64,000 bases of DNA from Niabella ginsenosidivorans (GCF_001654455.1 NZ_CP015772.1:3534001-3598000), one strand, 5' to 3'. Positions 34,925-48,080 are shown, counted from the first letter of the stretch. Translations and numbers: made by a program. Notes: generated from the letters alone by a model not told the origin.

Positions 34925-37102
34925 ATGAATTTTACAGTGAGAAAATGCAGCGGCTTTATCATAGCCTTACTGATACTGTTCCTGAACAAAGCCATTGCCC
35001 AGAAGCTGCAGTGGTCTGCCGATGGGAACAGCTTTTACAGTTTTTCTGAAAATGGCATTTCAGCTATTGACCCTGTAAATCCTGCTAACAATAAAGTATT
35101 TATGACCGGGCAGGAGCTTACGCCGAAAGGAGCCTCAAAAGCCCTGAATGTACAAAGCTTTACCATTTCCCCGGATGGTAAACAGATCCTTCTTTTTGCA
35201 AATACCCAACGCGTCTGGCGCCAGAACACCCGGGGCGATTACTGGATCTATAACCGGGATTCAAAGATGCTGAGCCAACTGGGTAAAGACCTGCCTGCCG
35301 CATCCCTGATGTTTGCAAAATTTTCTCCGGACGGAACGAAGGTGGCTTACGTATCCAAACACAATATTTATATTGAAAACCTGGCAGATCACAAGCGCAC
35401 ACAAATTACCCAGGATGGCACTGACCGCATGATCAATGGTACATTTGACTGGGTATATGAAGAAGAATTCGGCTGCCAGGATGGTTTTCGCTGGTCACCG
35501 GATGGCAGCAGGATCGCTTACTGGAAATTAGACGCCAGGGGTATCCGCAATTTTTTAATGATCGACAATACGGATTCCCTTTACTCGTTCACGATTCCTG
35601 TGGAATACCCCAAAGTAGGACAGGACCCCAGCTCCTGTACGATCTGGTTTTATGACCTGGCAACAGGAAAATCACGCCGGGCACAGGTGGAAGGTGATCC
35701 TGTCCAGCACTATATTCCAAGAATGGAATGGGCGCCCAACGGTAAGGCAATTGTGCTGCAACAACTGAACCGCGCGCAGAATGAAAGCCGTTTGTTTTTG
35801 GTGGATGTTGCCGGTGCCAAAGGCAAGGTTTTTTATACAGAAACAGATCCTGCATGGATAGATATCAAAAGCCGGTGGAATGAGAATGATCCTACTGGCT
35901 GGGACTGGCTGAACGATAAAGGCGATTTCCTGTGGATATCTGAAAAAGGAGGTTGGCGCCAGATTTACAAAATAAACCTGGATGGAAAAGAATCATTAAT
36001 TACAAAAGGAAATTATGATGTGATCAAATTTGATTTTTATGATGCCGCTACCCAAACCATTTATTATACCGCGTCCCCGGATAATGCCACACAAACTTAT
36101 TTATATAAAATAAGCAGCAATGGCGGACAGGGAGACCGGGTTACGCCAACTGCCCTTGCCGGAACCAACGAATATACCATTTCGCCTAATGGTAAGCTCG
36201 CATTGCTGAACCATAGCAGCGCCAATGAAATTGCGTATGGCGCCGTGGTAAGCCTGCCACAACACCAGGAGCTGGTAAAAGCGCCCAGAACAAAAGCTGC
36301 TGCTCCAAATGATCCTAAAACCGAATTTTTTAAGGTAAAAACCGCAGATGGTGTGGAGCTGGACGGCTGGATGGTAAAGCCGGCCCATTTTGACACAACC
36401 AAAAAATACCCGGTTGTATTTTATGTTTATGGTGAGCCGGCATCGCAAACTGTTGTTGACAACTATAGCGCCGGTAAGAACTTTTTGTATAATGGCAGCA
36501 TGGCGGAGGATGGCTATGTTTATATCTCTATTGAGAACCGTGGCACCCCTGCTCCCAGGGGAAGAGAATGGCGCAGATCTATTTACAAAAAAATAGGGCA
36601 ACTGAATATCCGTGACCAGGCAATGGGCGCCCGGGAAATTTTAAAATGGAACTTTATTGATACCAGCCGCGTTGCCGTGTGGGGATGGAGCGGTGGCGGA
36701 TCCTCTACATTAAACCTGCTGTTCCAGTATCCTGATATCTACAAAACCGGCATTGCCATTGCAGCGGTCACCAACCAGCTGCTATACGACAATATTTACC
36801 AGGAACGGTATATGGGCGTGCCTGTTGCTTCCAATGAAGATTTTGTAAAAGGCTCCCCTATTACCTATGCAAAAAACTTAAGGGGCAACCTGCTATACAT
36901 ACACGGAACCGGGGATGACAATGTGCATTATCAGAATGCCGAAATGCTGATCAATGAACTGATCAAAGACGGGAAACAATTTCAGCTGATGTCCTATCCC
37001 AACCGCACACATTCCATTTCGGAAGGAGAAGGTACAAGAGAGCACCTGTCCACTTTATATACCAATTACCTGAAAACCTACTGCCCTCCGGGTGGCAGGT
37101 AA
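34925..37102 (+). CDS. dipeptidyl peptidase IV (S9B peptidase)
   Basis: This is a secreted serine peptidase that removes X-Pro or X-Ala dipeptides. The signal peptide reaches about residue 25. The N-terminal beta-propeller (about 30-480) contains DWVYEEEFGCQDGFRWSPDG, the double-Glu motif that anchors the substrate N-terminus. The catalytic domain has Ser589 in WGWSGGG, Asp in GTGDDNVH (about 664-665) and His696 in NRTHSI. The length of 725 aa is standard for the bacterial DPP-IV group. It stands alone. Confidence 0.93.
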   Translation: MNFTVRKCSGFIIALLILFLNKAIAQKLQWSADGNSFYSFSENGISAIDPVNPANNKVFMTGQELTPKGASKALNVQSFTISPDGKQILLFANTQRVWRQNTRGDYWIYNRDSKMLSQLGKDLPAASLMFAKFSPDGTKVAYVSKHNIYIENLADHKRTQITQDGTDRMINGTFDWVYEEEFGCQDGFRWSPDGSRIAYWKLDARGIRNFLMIDNTDSLYSFTIPVEYPKVGQDPSSCTIWFYDLATGKSRRAQVEGDPVQHYIPRMEWAPNGKAIVLQQLNRAQNESRLFLVDVAGAKGKVFYTETDPAWIDIKSRWNENDPTGWDWLNDKGDFLWISEKGGWRQIYKINLDGKESLITKGNYDVIKFDFYDAATQTIYYTASPDNATQTYLYKISSNGGQGDRVTPTALAGTNEYTISPNGKLALLNHSSANEIAYGAVVSLPQHQELVKAPRTKAAAPNDPKTEFFKVKTADGVELDGWMVKPAHFDTTKKYPVVFYVYGEPASQTVVDNYSAGKNFLYNGSMAEDGYVYISIENRGTPAPRGREWRRSIYKKIGQLNIRDQAMGAREILKWNFIDTSRVAVWGWSGGGSSTLNLLFQYPDIYKTGIAIAAVTNQLLYDNIYQERYMGVPVASNEDFVKGSPITYAKNLRGNLLYIHGTGDDNVHYQNAEMLINELIKDGKQFQLMSYPNRTHSISEGEGTREHLSTLYTNYLKTYCPPGGR

Positions 37103-37109
37103 GACCAAT

Positions 37110-37126
37110 AAGGTTTTAAAAACCTT
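37110..37126. repeat. short palindrome AAGGTTTT-A-AAAACCTT
   Basis: The 17-nt dyad is identical to the core of the 37-bp palindrome at 38589-38625, on the other side of the ATPase pseudogene. No U-tract follows on either strand. Confidence 0.5.
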
Positions 37127-37311
37127 CGCCACCGTTGGTGTTGAATACAGCTTATGTGCCCGGGAAAGGCACCAATGGCATAACAGAGCTTGTTGGTGTT
37201 TCTATCGCTGCGAAGCCAGTGTCCAACACTAACAAAGGTGCAAATAGGGCAGGATGCAATGCAAGAGATGAAATAAAGAGCACCTAATACTGTCATTAAT
37301 ATAAAAATATA

Positions 37312-37354
37312 CTACCGAGTAAATTCAAAGTTAAATTTTAATTTTACTCGGTAG
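37312..37354. repeat. palindromic repeat at the 3' end of the ATPase gene
   Basis: CTACCGAGTAAA (37312-37323) pairs with TTTACTCGGTAG (37343-37354). The segment is about 85% identical, in the same orientation, to 38547-38586 upstream of the gene. It also supplies the stop codon and the last residues of the ATPase frame. Confidence 0.65.
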
Positions 37355-38529
37355 CAAGTATTAATCAAGAACAGGTAATATACCTGAAGCATTTCCTCTA
37401 AAGAAGTAAATTGAACGCCCTCCCGGTTCTGGTAGCCTTCCTTTCCGGCATATATCAGATAATTATGTTTTGTTTTCAGGTCCTTAATGCATTGGTAAAA
37501 GCCGCTAGCGGGAACGGGTGCTTTGCTGTACTCGATTTCAATACAGGCAACAGGCCGTATTCCCTTTACCAGCACCAGGTCTGCTTCTGCCCCATGCTGG
37601 GTACGATAATAAAATGCCCGGAGCTTTTTGGGCAGATGCCTGATCACTTCTTCTACCACATAGGATTCCCTGCTACCGCCGATGATGACATTACCGGGCA
37701 GTTCAGCCGGTGATGCAATACCGCATACAGCGTGCACAATACCCGTATCCCGCACATATATTTTGGCGGACCGTACAATTCTCTTTTGGACATTGGCTAA
37801 CCAGGGTTGTAACCGGCGGATAAGGAAGGCCCCTTCCAGGAAATCCAGGTAACGTTTTACGGTTGGCCCACTGATGCCAAGCGACCGGGCATACTGTTCA
37901 TTGTTAAGCAGGGTGCCGGTATTGGCTACCAGCATTTCCCAGAAATTACGAATGATAACAGGCGACAGGTTGGCTCCAAACAGAAAAGATCAATCCCACT
38001 CTACATAGCTGCGGATAAAATTGTCGGCCCAGCGATGAAACGATGCATCGTTCCGGGCAGTCAATGCAGGAGGAAACCCTCCACGAAACCAGTGCCGCTG
38101 CAGGCTATACCGGCTATCTCTTGCTTCCGTTAAATTGACCGGTGTTAATTCGACATATGCAAAACGCCCGCCAGGCTTTCTGAAACACCTTTCACAAGAT
38201 CGGGGCTGGCAGATCCTGTTATTAAAAAGCGCCCGGTTTTGCGGTACGCGTCAATTTCCGGCCACAGTGCCGCAAACAGGTGTGGCATCATTTGTATTTC
38301 ATCCAGCAATATGAGCCGGTGCCGGTTTGCTTCAAAAAAAGTTCGGGGTCAGCCAGCCTGCGTTGATCTGAAGCTCGTTCCAGGTCGAGGTACAATACGT
38401 CCTTTTTCAGCATCCTGGCAACATTTTTAGCCAGTGTTGTTTTTCCTACCTGCCGGGGGCCAATAGAGCTACAGCCGAAAATTTCCGGAGCAGCATTTTT
38501 ACTTCCGGTATTACTTCTCTGTGTATCAT
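37312..38529 (-). pseudogene. AAA ATPase with DUF4143 (COG1373), multiply frameshifted
   Basis: From ATG at 38529 the joined frames give MIHREVIPEVKMLLRKFSAV, then Walker A GPRQVGKTTLAK and Walker B ILLDEIQ. DUF4143 is clear in RYLDFLEGAFLIRRLQPWL and the nuclease-like AEADLVLVKG. Three one-base deletions can be placed: in the G-run before the Walker A, in the T-run of DPELFF, and in SLAGRF. A stop interrupts YVEWD. The intact C-terminal part is 37312-37935. Such ATPases are widespread accessory genes of unknown role. Confidence 0.85.
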
Positions 38530-38546
38530 AATTAAAGGTAAATAGA

Positions 38547-38586
38547 TACGAGTAAATTCAAAATACCATTTTAATTTTACTCGGTA
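38547..38586. repeat. palindromic repeat upstream of the ATPase gene
   Basis: CGAGTAAA and TTTACTCG arms frame an AT-rich centre. The repeat ends 18 nt upstream of the ATPase start codon, so it may have been an operator. It is a direct repeat of 37312-37354. Confidence 0.6.
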
Positions 38587-38588
38587 TT

Positions 38589-38625
38589 AAATATCTATAA
38601 GGTTTTAAAAACCTTATAGATATTT
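38589..38625. repeat. perfect 37-bp palindrome
   Basis: Two 18-nt arms (AAATATCTATAAGGTTTT and its reverse complement) are separated by one A. Only its centre recurs, at 37110-37126. The hairpin sits next to the terminator of the GH109 gene but lacks a following U-tract. Confidence 0.7.
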
Positions 38626-38657
38626 AAAAAAATGCCCGCCAATCAGCGGCGGGCATT
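38625..38657 (-). terminator. intrinsic terminator of the GH109 gene
   Basis: On the minus strand AATGCCCGCC (38648-38657) pairs with GGCGGGCATT (38631-38640) around a 7-nt loop, followed by six or more T residues opposite the A-run at 38625-38630. Confidence 0.8.
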
Positions 38658-38680
38658 TTCATATTGAACAGCGCTACTTT

Positions 38681-40036
38681 TTAATAGTCATCGTTCAGCG
38701 CAAAGGTTGTTTTCCGGTACATCCAGTCGCCACCGGTAAAATCCGGGAACTCAACCGTCTGGTGGCCCAGGGCAATAGACTGCTCGCTTAACGGGGTAAT
38801 AGCGCTCCACGTTGCAGAATCATACACATCAATGGGTGTAGGTAATTTTCTTTTTGCGGACTCTATAAATGCATGGATCACAAAAAAGTCCATGCCTCCG
38901 TGACCGGCTCCTGCCGCATCTTTACCGTATTTTTTCCAGAGCGGGTGATCATATTTGTCTAACCACTCCTTGGCATCATCCCAGGTATGCGGTTTGGAAA
39001 CGCCTTCTACGTACATGCCGTTATTCACATCCATCCACAAACCTTTGGTACCCTGTACACGGAAGCCCAGCGAATACGGGCGGGGCAGGTTGGTATCATG
39101 CTGCAGAATGATCGTTTCGCCGTTTACACAACTGATCTGGGTGGTAACAATATCTCCCAGCTTAAAGTTCACCTTTGCATTTTTATGGGTAGGGCCGCCA
39201 ACATCCACAATATAATTATGCAGGCCTCTTGATTTGGTGGCAAAGGAATTCAGCGACAGGAAGCGGTTACCCCTGTTAATATTGATGTAATGCGCCAATG
39301 GCCCGATGCCGTGGGTAGGATACAGATCTCCATTCCGCCAAACGGAATGATCCGTGCGCCATCTGGATTCGGAATACCCGTCTACATGGCCAAATTCTGC
39401 ACCTCTACCATAAGGGGTTTTTCCATCATTGAATTTCACACCCCTGAGATCATGCTGGTACCCGCCCTGCAAATGGATCATTTCCCCGAGAATATTCTGG
39501 CGCACCATGTTCAGCACAGCCAGCACATCCCGGCGGTAACAAACATTCTCCAGCATCATTACATGACCATTATGCTGTTCTGCCGCTTTTACCACATCCC
39601 AATGATCCTGCAGGGAAATGCCTATGATCACCTCTGATCCTACATATTGAATGCCGGCTTCCAGTGCGCCAATGATCATGGGTTTGTGCAGTTCCCAGGG
39701 GGTGGCAATAATAACAGCGTCTATGCCTTTTTTGGCATACATTTTCTTCCAGTCGTCAGGGCCGGCTGAATAATATACAGGATGCTTTTTTCCGGCAGCA
39801 GCCACTTTTTCTTTTGCAGCTGTAATGGTTCTTGGGTCAATATCACAAACGCCTACCACATCCACATCATTTCTTTTCAACAGTAAGTCCAGGTGCCAGA
39901 TGCCCCGTGCACCAACGCCCACTATGGCAACTTTTAATTTAGTGGCAGCAGTTGGTTTCAATACGGTTTCGGACGGCAGTATGGCAACTGATGCAACACC
40001 TAAACCTGCGGTTTTTACAAAATCTTTTCTATTCAT
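38681..40036 (-). CDS. glycoside hydrolase family 109 (Gfo/Idh/MocA-fold alpha-N-acetylgalactosaminidase type)
   Basis: The 451-aa product is very similar in recall to known GH109 enzymes. The Rossmann motif VGVGARGIWH, ATPWELHKPM, and the signature ENVCYRRDVLAVLNMVRQN are present. GGYQHDLRGVKFN, YPTHGIGPLAH and HDTNLPRPYSLGFRVQGTKG also fit, and it ends FALNDDY. GH109 uses NAD as a bound cofactor for glycosidic cleavage of alpha-GalNAc. The N-terminus MNRKDFVKTAGLGVASVAIL is Tat-like, but the motif has RK instead of RR. Export is probable. It ends at a strong terminator. Confidence 0.9.
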   Translation of the reverse strand: MNRKDFVKTAGLGVASVAILPSETVLKPTAATKLKVAIVGVGARGIWHLDLLLKRNDVDVVGVCDIDPRTITAAKEKVAAAGKKHPVYYSAGPDDWKKMYAKKGIDAVIIATPWELHKPMIIGALEAGIQYVGSEVIIGISLQDHWDVVKAAEQHNGHVMMLENVCYRRDVLAVLNMVRQNILGEMIHLQGGYQHDLRGVKFNDGKTPYGRGAEFGHVDGYSESRWRTDHSVWRNGDLYPTHGIGPLAHYININRGNRFLSLNSFATKSRGLHNYIVDVGGPTHKNAKVNFKLGDIVTTQISCVNGETIILQHDTNLPRPYSLGFRVQGTKGLWMDVNNGMYVEGVSKPHTWDDAKEWLDKYDHPLWKKYGKDAAGAGHGGMDFFVIHAFIESAKRKLPTPIDVYDSATWSAITPLSEQSIALGHQTVEFPDFTGGDWMYRKTTFALNDDY

Positions 40037-40318
40037 ATGCTCTTTTATTGTGTTTCAATAACCGCCCTGTTGAACAGACCCGGTATCGTTTTAAAATACA
40101 AACCATCAATTTCCTCAGCTCCATCTCCTGCCTGGAGTTCCAGCATCCGGCACCGGCACAATAAAATATCTGATGCACTCAGCCGGTCTTACTATTCAGA
40201 TTTAATTAATCCATTAGTTCACAAGCAACTCTAAGGTACCATGAATCCTCTATTCCATCAAAGATACAGGGCCCTTTTTGCCGTTCAACCGTTTGCACAA
40301 AATTCAACCAGGCCCGTT

Positions 40319-43573
<3,255 letters not shown>

Positions 43574-43697
43574 CTACAAAAAACAGCCAATAAAAACACA
43601 TTTTATTACAGGATCCGCTCCGGTAGCGTATTACAGCCCATGCTCCTTTCCAGGCGCTTACCGGTGCAATCGATTGAGCAGCCCGTTTTAAAAACTG

Positions 43698-44222
43698 TTA
43701 TGCGGCACCTCTTTTATGCGCCGGAGGCCGGCCTTTTATTAATGGCAACAAAAAAATTTCCAGCAGCATTAAAAAAGCACCTACCATAATAGAAACATCT
43801 GCCATATTGAATACACCGGTCTGAAAATAATGAAAATCCATATGCAGAAAATCCGTTACATGGCCAAACACCACCCTATCGTATAAATTACCGATGCCCC
43901 CTCCAATGATCAACCCAAAAGCAATGACCATAAGCAGCGATACCTTGCGTCTTTTAAAGAGATAAAAGGTGACACTCAAAATAGAGGCAATAGGCAGAAT
44001 GACCAGTACAAATATCCTGAGCGGCATTGGCCAGGAATGTCCCAGGCTTAAAAAAGCACCGGTGTTCTCTACCCTTATCAGGCTCAGAAAACCATCCATT
44101 ACATGCACCGGCTGCATATAATCCAGCCGTGCCCGGGCGACCTGCTTGGACAACTGGTCGCATGAAATACTGCTGACAACAATCAGCAACAATAAAATGA
44201 AACGAAGGGTTTTATTTTTCAT
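43698..44222 (-). CDS. lspA: lipoprotein signal peptidase II
   Basis: The enzyme cleaves prolipoprotein signal peptides in the inner membrane. It has four membrane helices, and the family motifs NTGAFLSLG, GGGIGNLYDR and FNMADVSIM carry the two catalytic Asp residues. The 174-aa length is normal. It lies between glycan genes without an operon partner. The usual ileS or dksA neighbours are not here. Confidence 0.95.
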   Translation of the reverse strand: MKNKTLRFILLLLIVVSSISCDQLSKQVARARLDYMQPVHVMDGFLSLIRVENTGAFLSLGHSWPMPLRIFVLVILPIASILSVTFYLFKRRKVSLLMVIAFGLIIGGGIGNLYDRVVFGHVTDFLHMDFHYFQTGVFNMADVSIMVGAFLMLLEIFLLPLIKGRPPAHKRGAA

Positions 44223-44347
44223 TAACAGCTATTGACCAGCTAAAATTAAGCAGCATACTACTTACTTTTATCATTCATCCAGTTTCTGCTTATTGATCCT
44301 TTAAGGCTTCACCGTATTGTATTTACACCGTTATAACGACCCTGCAG

Positions 44348-45286
44348 TTATGCCGTCAATGCCTGCCTGGCAAAATCCAGACAGCGCTTTACTTCCTGTA
44401 CTGCGTCAGATCCGGCCGGGATCTCATACTCCAGCTCTATAGTAGCGGGTATCTTATATTTTTGTTCTTTTAAAAGATCCAGGATTTCTTTTATAGGTGT
44501 ATCCCCCTGCCCCCAGGGCACGTTGGCCCCTCCATGCTCTTTTGTTTTACGATCTTTTATGTGCATGGAAGTAATACGGTCGTGCCGGGCCTTTATTAAT
44601 GCAAGCAGGGATTCTTTTGTGTTACTGCCACCTGATGCCATATAATGCCCGCAATCCAGGTTCATGGAATTATAGGGCGACTGGGCCAACGCAGTGTCCC
44701 ATACCGTATCAGTTGCCTGTGTATGCGCATGATAGCCTATATACATTTTATGCCTGGCGGCCAGCGTGCCCAACCGTTGTGAGTGTGCAGGGTCTTTAGG
44801 CAGCTCCACTGTTACGGATTGTGCGCCCAGCACCTTTGCTGCTTTTAAAGCGTATTCAATTTCAGCATCCGTATTATCGGGGTTAAGCGCATTTGGTTTA
44901 AACGCGTAAATATGCACACCGGCTTTGTCGAACATTTTTTTTACTTCCGCAAATTTATCCATCGGTGCATTTGCACGCCATGCTGCAATTTTTTCTTTAT
45001 CGGAAGGTATGCCGGCATAGGCTTCCACCGGGCCACCCATCAGTTCAGTTGCGCTGATACCACTGTCTGCAATATACTGCAATACCTGTTCTAAAGCCTG
45101 CGGCATGCTCCTGTAAGAATAAGTGATCACCCCTATCTGAACGCCTGCAATTCTTGAATCAGGGTTCTTAAAAAATAAAGAAGGACGCGCCAGCACCTTT
45201 CCGCCCAATAACAATCCGGCTGAAGCCAGAGAGCCGGTTTGTAAAAAGGACCGGCGGGATATTGTATTTTTTTTATCAGCAAACAT
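44348..45286 (-). CDS. sugar phosphate isomerase/epimerase-like (xylose isomerase-like TIM barrel)
   Basis: From ATG at 45286 the product has 312 aa. A Tat-type N-terminus (SRRSFLQTGSLASAG) precedes an AP_endonuc_2 TIM barrel with metal-ligand candidates in YHAHTQ, NLDCGHY, HIKDRK and ELEYE. The 63 codons upstream to 45475 do not look coding. Secreted members of this fold are common in Bacteroidota carbohydrate loci. The substrate is unknown. Confidence 0.85.
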   Translation of the reverse strand: MFADKKNTISRRSFLQTGSLASAGLLLGGKVLARPSLFFKNPDSRIAGVQIGVITYSYRSMPQALEQVLQYIADSGISATELMGGPVEAYAGIPSDKEKIAAWRANAPMDKFAEVKKMFDKAGVHIYAFKPNALNPDNTDAEIEYALKAAKVLGAQSVTVELPKDPAHSQRLGTLAARHKMYIGYHAHTQATDTVWDTALAQSPYNSMNLDCGHYMASGGSNTKESLLALIKARHDRITSMHIKDRKTKEHGGANVPWGQGDTPIKEILDLLKEQKYKIPATIELEYEIPAGSDAVQEVKRCLDFARQALTA

Positions 45287-45603
45287 ATCAGTTTTTTTAA
45301 GAGCTGAAGTTAGTGATTTTATCGGAGATCTGACCAGTGATGCGCCTTTAATGAGTACAGTGAAAGAAGTGAGGGATGAGCGGCAAAAAATGAAAAGTGA
45401 AAGGCTATCTGTAAGAAGTAAACGATGCAACAGCAATAGTGAACTCCAAAAGTTACATATACGATCAAGGCACACTTCTCTTTTCTGCAGTCAGTGAAAA
45501 ATTACTGGCCGCAGGCATAAACTGCCACCCCCGGAAGGAGGAGCTTTTTGCTCACCTCCCGTCAAAAAACTTCAATCAACATCTTACGAATATCCAACCG
45601 GTA
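45287..45603. other. 317-nt intergenic stretch
   Basis: The stretch lies between the isomerase-like gene and the GH92 gene, both on the minus strand. No gene, RNA or clear hairpin terminator was recognised. Confidence 0.4.
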
Positions 45604-47889
45604 TTATTTCTCATCCCTGCTCATGGAGTAAGGAACGTCTGCTTCACCAATACCTCTTGTCTTATTGGGCTGCGCACCCATCGTATAATTGATAACGGCC
45701 CCTTTCTGCAGCCTGCTATGACTGAGCCAGTTTTTTGTAAAGGGCTGCCCGTTGAAGGAGGCCGACTGAATATACCGGTTCACATCACTGTTGGCAGGGG
45801 CGTTAATAACTATTTTTTTGCCATTTTCCAGGTAGATGGTTGCCTTTTTAAATAATGGGGCCCCTACCACATATTGATCCACAGCCGGTGTTACCGGATA
45901 AAATCCAAGTGCCGAGAATATATACCAGGCGCTTGTTTGCCCGTTGTCTTCATCACCACAATAACCATCAGGTGTTGCATGATACATCCGGTTCATGGTT
46001 TCCCTTACCCAATATTGCGCTTTCCATGGCGCACCTGCATAATTATACAAATAGATCATATGCTGGATGGGTTGGTTCCCATGCGCATATTGCCCCATAT
46101 TGGCGATCTGCATTTCACGGATCTCGTGGATCACACTACCGTAATAGCTGTCGTCAAAGACAGGAGGCATCACAAATATGCTGTCCAGTTGCTGTACAAA
46201 TGCTTTCCTGCCTCCCATCAGATCAATCAGTCCCTGGATATCATGAAAGACGGACCAGGAGTAATGCCAGCTATTTCCTTCAGTAAATGCATCACCCCAT
46301 TTAAACGGATTGAACGGGCTCTGGAAGCTGCCATCCTTATTTTTTCCACGCATTAAATTATGCGACGGATCAAACAGGTTCTTATAATTATGGGCATGTT
46401 TGAAATACGGTTCCAGCTCTGTTTTAGGGTGTCCCAGCGCCTTTCCCAGCTGGTAGATCGTAAAATCGTCATAAGCATATTCCAGCGTACGCGCTGCATT
46501 TTCATTAATCCCTACATCATAAGGCACATACCCCAGTTCATTATAAAAAGACACTCCTTTTCTTCCTGTTCCACCCGGCCCTTCAGCATTGGCACCGTGC
46601 AACAGCGCTTCATAGAGCTTATTGATATCATACCCCCGCAGCCCTTTTATATACGCATCCGCCACAACGGATGCAGAATTATTACCTACCATTACCGGCG
46701 CATAGGCAGGGCTGCTCCACTCCGGCAGCCAGCCGCCTTCCTTATAATCATTGATCAGCCCTTCCTGCATTTCTTTATTGATAGACGGGTACACCAAATT
46801 GAGGAAAGGATATAAGGCACGGAAAGTATCCCAGAAGCCGGTTCCGGCAAACAGGTAGCCGGGCAGGGTTTTACCGGTATACGGGCTGTAATGTACCGGG
46901 TTGCCAGATGCATCCAGTTCATATAATTTATTAGGGAAAAATAATGTACGGTACAGGGCAGAATAAAAGGTACGCATCTGGTCAATGGTGCCTCCTTCTA
47001 TTTCAATCTTTTTCAAACGGTCATCCCACTGTTGTTTTGCTTTTGCCATTGTTTGGGCAAAGCCGTCTTTGCCCAGCTCTTTTTTCAGGTTCAGCTCTGC
47101 CTGGTCAAAGCTGATAAAGGAGGTTGCGATGCGCATGTTCACTTTTTCACCCTTACGGGTTTTAAAGCCCACAATGGCGCCGGTATGATCTGCGCTGATC
47201 TCCAGCTTGGTTTCGTTCAGCTTTTTTCCTTCCCATGTATGGGCGTTTGCAAAGGGCTTGTCAAAATAGATGACAAAGAAGTTTTTAAAATCCGGCAATT
47301 TTCCGATGGCATGTTTTGTTGAATAGCCGATGATCTTTTTTTCAGCAGGAATGACCTTAATATACGATCCCTTATCAAAAGCATCGATCACTACATAGGA
47401 GCTATCTGATTCCGGGAACGTAAAGCGGAACTGCGCAGCACGTTCAGTAGGCGTCAGTTCGGCAGTTACATCATGATCAGCTAGATACACACTGTAATAA
47501 TAAGGTTTTGCCACCTCTGCCTTATGCGAGAACCAACTGGCACGTTCATCCTGGTCAAAGACCATTTTACCGGTTACCGGCATAATGGACAGCTGGCCAT
47601 AATCGTTCATCCATGGTGAGGGCTGGTGTGTTTGCTTAATGCCCCGTATCTTATCCGCATCATAGGTATACATCCATCCATCTCCCATTTTACCGGTCTG
47701 TGCGCTCCACAGGTTCATTCCCCAGGGTACTCCAACTGCAGGATACGTATTACCTGTAGACATACTTGGTTTGGACATAGTACCCATTAATGGGTTCACC
47801 AGCTCTACCGGGTCATATTTTTGGGCGTTCACTGTATTTACAAGCACTCCTGTTAATAACAACAAGCCAATATGGCCAATCCGCTTCAT
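45604..47889 (-). CDS. glycoside hydrolase family 92 alpha-mannosidase
   Basis: The 761-aa secreted enzyme (ATG at 47889, signal MKRIGHIGLLLLTGVLVNTVNA) has the GH92 layout: an N-terminal beta-sandwich with GNTYPAVGVPWGMNLW, and an (alpha/alpha)6 barrel with GFWDTFRALYPF and the GYCGDEDNGQTSAWY signature. GH92 enzymes are calcium-dependent inverting exo-alpha-mannosidases acting on N-glycans. The longer frame to 48015 lacks signal logic. It sits with GH2 and GH109 genes, which supports use of host-type or fungal glycans. Confidence 0.95.
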   Translation of the reverse strand: MKRIGHIGLLLLTGVLVNTVNAQKYDPVELVNPLMGTMSKPSMSTGNTYPAVGVPWGMNLWSAQTGKMGDGWMYTYDADKIRGIKQTHQPSPWMNDYGQLSIMPVTGKMVFDQDERASWFSHKAEVAKPYYYSVYLADHDVTAELTPTERAAQFRFTFPESDSSYVVIDAFDKGSYIKVIPAEKKIIGYSTKHAIGKLPDFKNFFVIYFDKPFANAHTWEGKKLNETKLEISADHTGAIVGFKTRKGEKVNMRIATSFISFDQAELNLKKELGKDGFAQTMAKAKQQWDDRLKKIEIEGGTIDQMRTFYSALYRTLFFPNKLYELDASGNPVHYSPYTGKTLPGYLFAGTGFWDTFRALYPFLNLVYPSINKEMQEGLINDYKEGGWLPEWSSPAYAPVMVGNNSASVVADAYIKGLRGYDINKLYEALLHGANAEGPGGTGRKGVSFYNELGYVPYDVGINENAARTLEYAYDDFTIYQLGKALGHPKTELEPYFKHAHNYKNLFDPSHNLMRGKNKDGSFQSPFNPFKWGDAFTEGNSWHYSWSVFHDIQGLIDLMGGRKAFVQQLDSIFVMPPVFDDSYYGSVIHEIREMQIANMGQYAHGNQPIQHMIYLYNYAGAPWKAQYWVRETMNRMYHATPDGYCGDEDNGQTSAWYIFSALGFYPVTPAVDQYVVGAPLFKKATIYLENGKKIVINAPANSDVNRYIQSASFNGQPFTKNWLSHSRLQKGAVINYTMGAQPNKTRGIGEADVPYSMSRDEK

Positions 47890-48080
47890 GAGCAACAAAT
47901 TTTGAAACTTATTTAATGAATAAAAACCGGTTAAATGCCGGAAACAGGTGGAAAAATACACCAAATTATTAACAAACAGGCTCCTGTCTGCATCAAGGAT
48001 AAAATGCCGGTACATATTCCTGCTGCCCTGAAGCTTCAGAACGGGGGGAAATACAGCAAACTATTCTATTCTGAGCATTG

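Noticed and set aside
38589-38625. Palindrome considered as a terminator
   Set aside because: No U-tract follows on either strand. The GH109 gene has its own terminator at 38625-38657.
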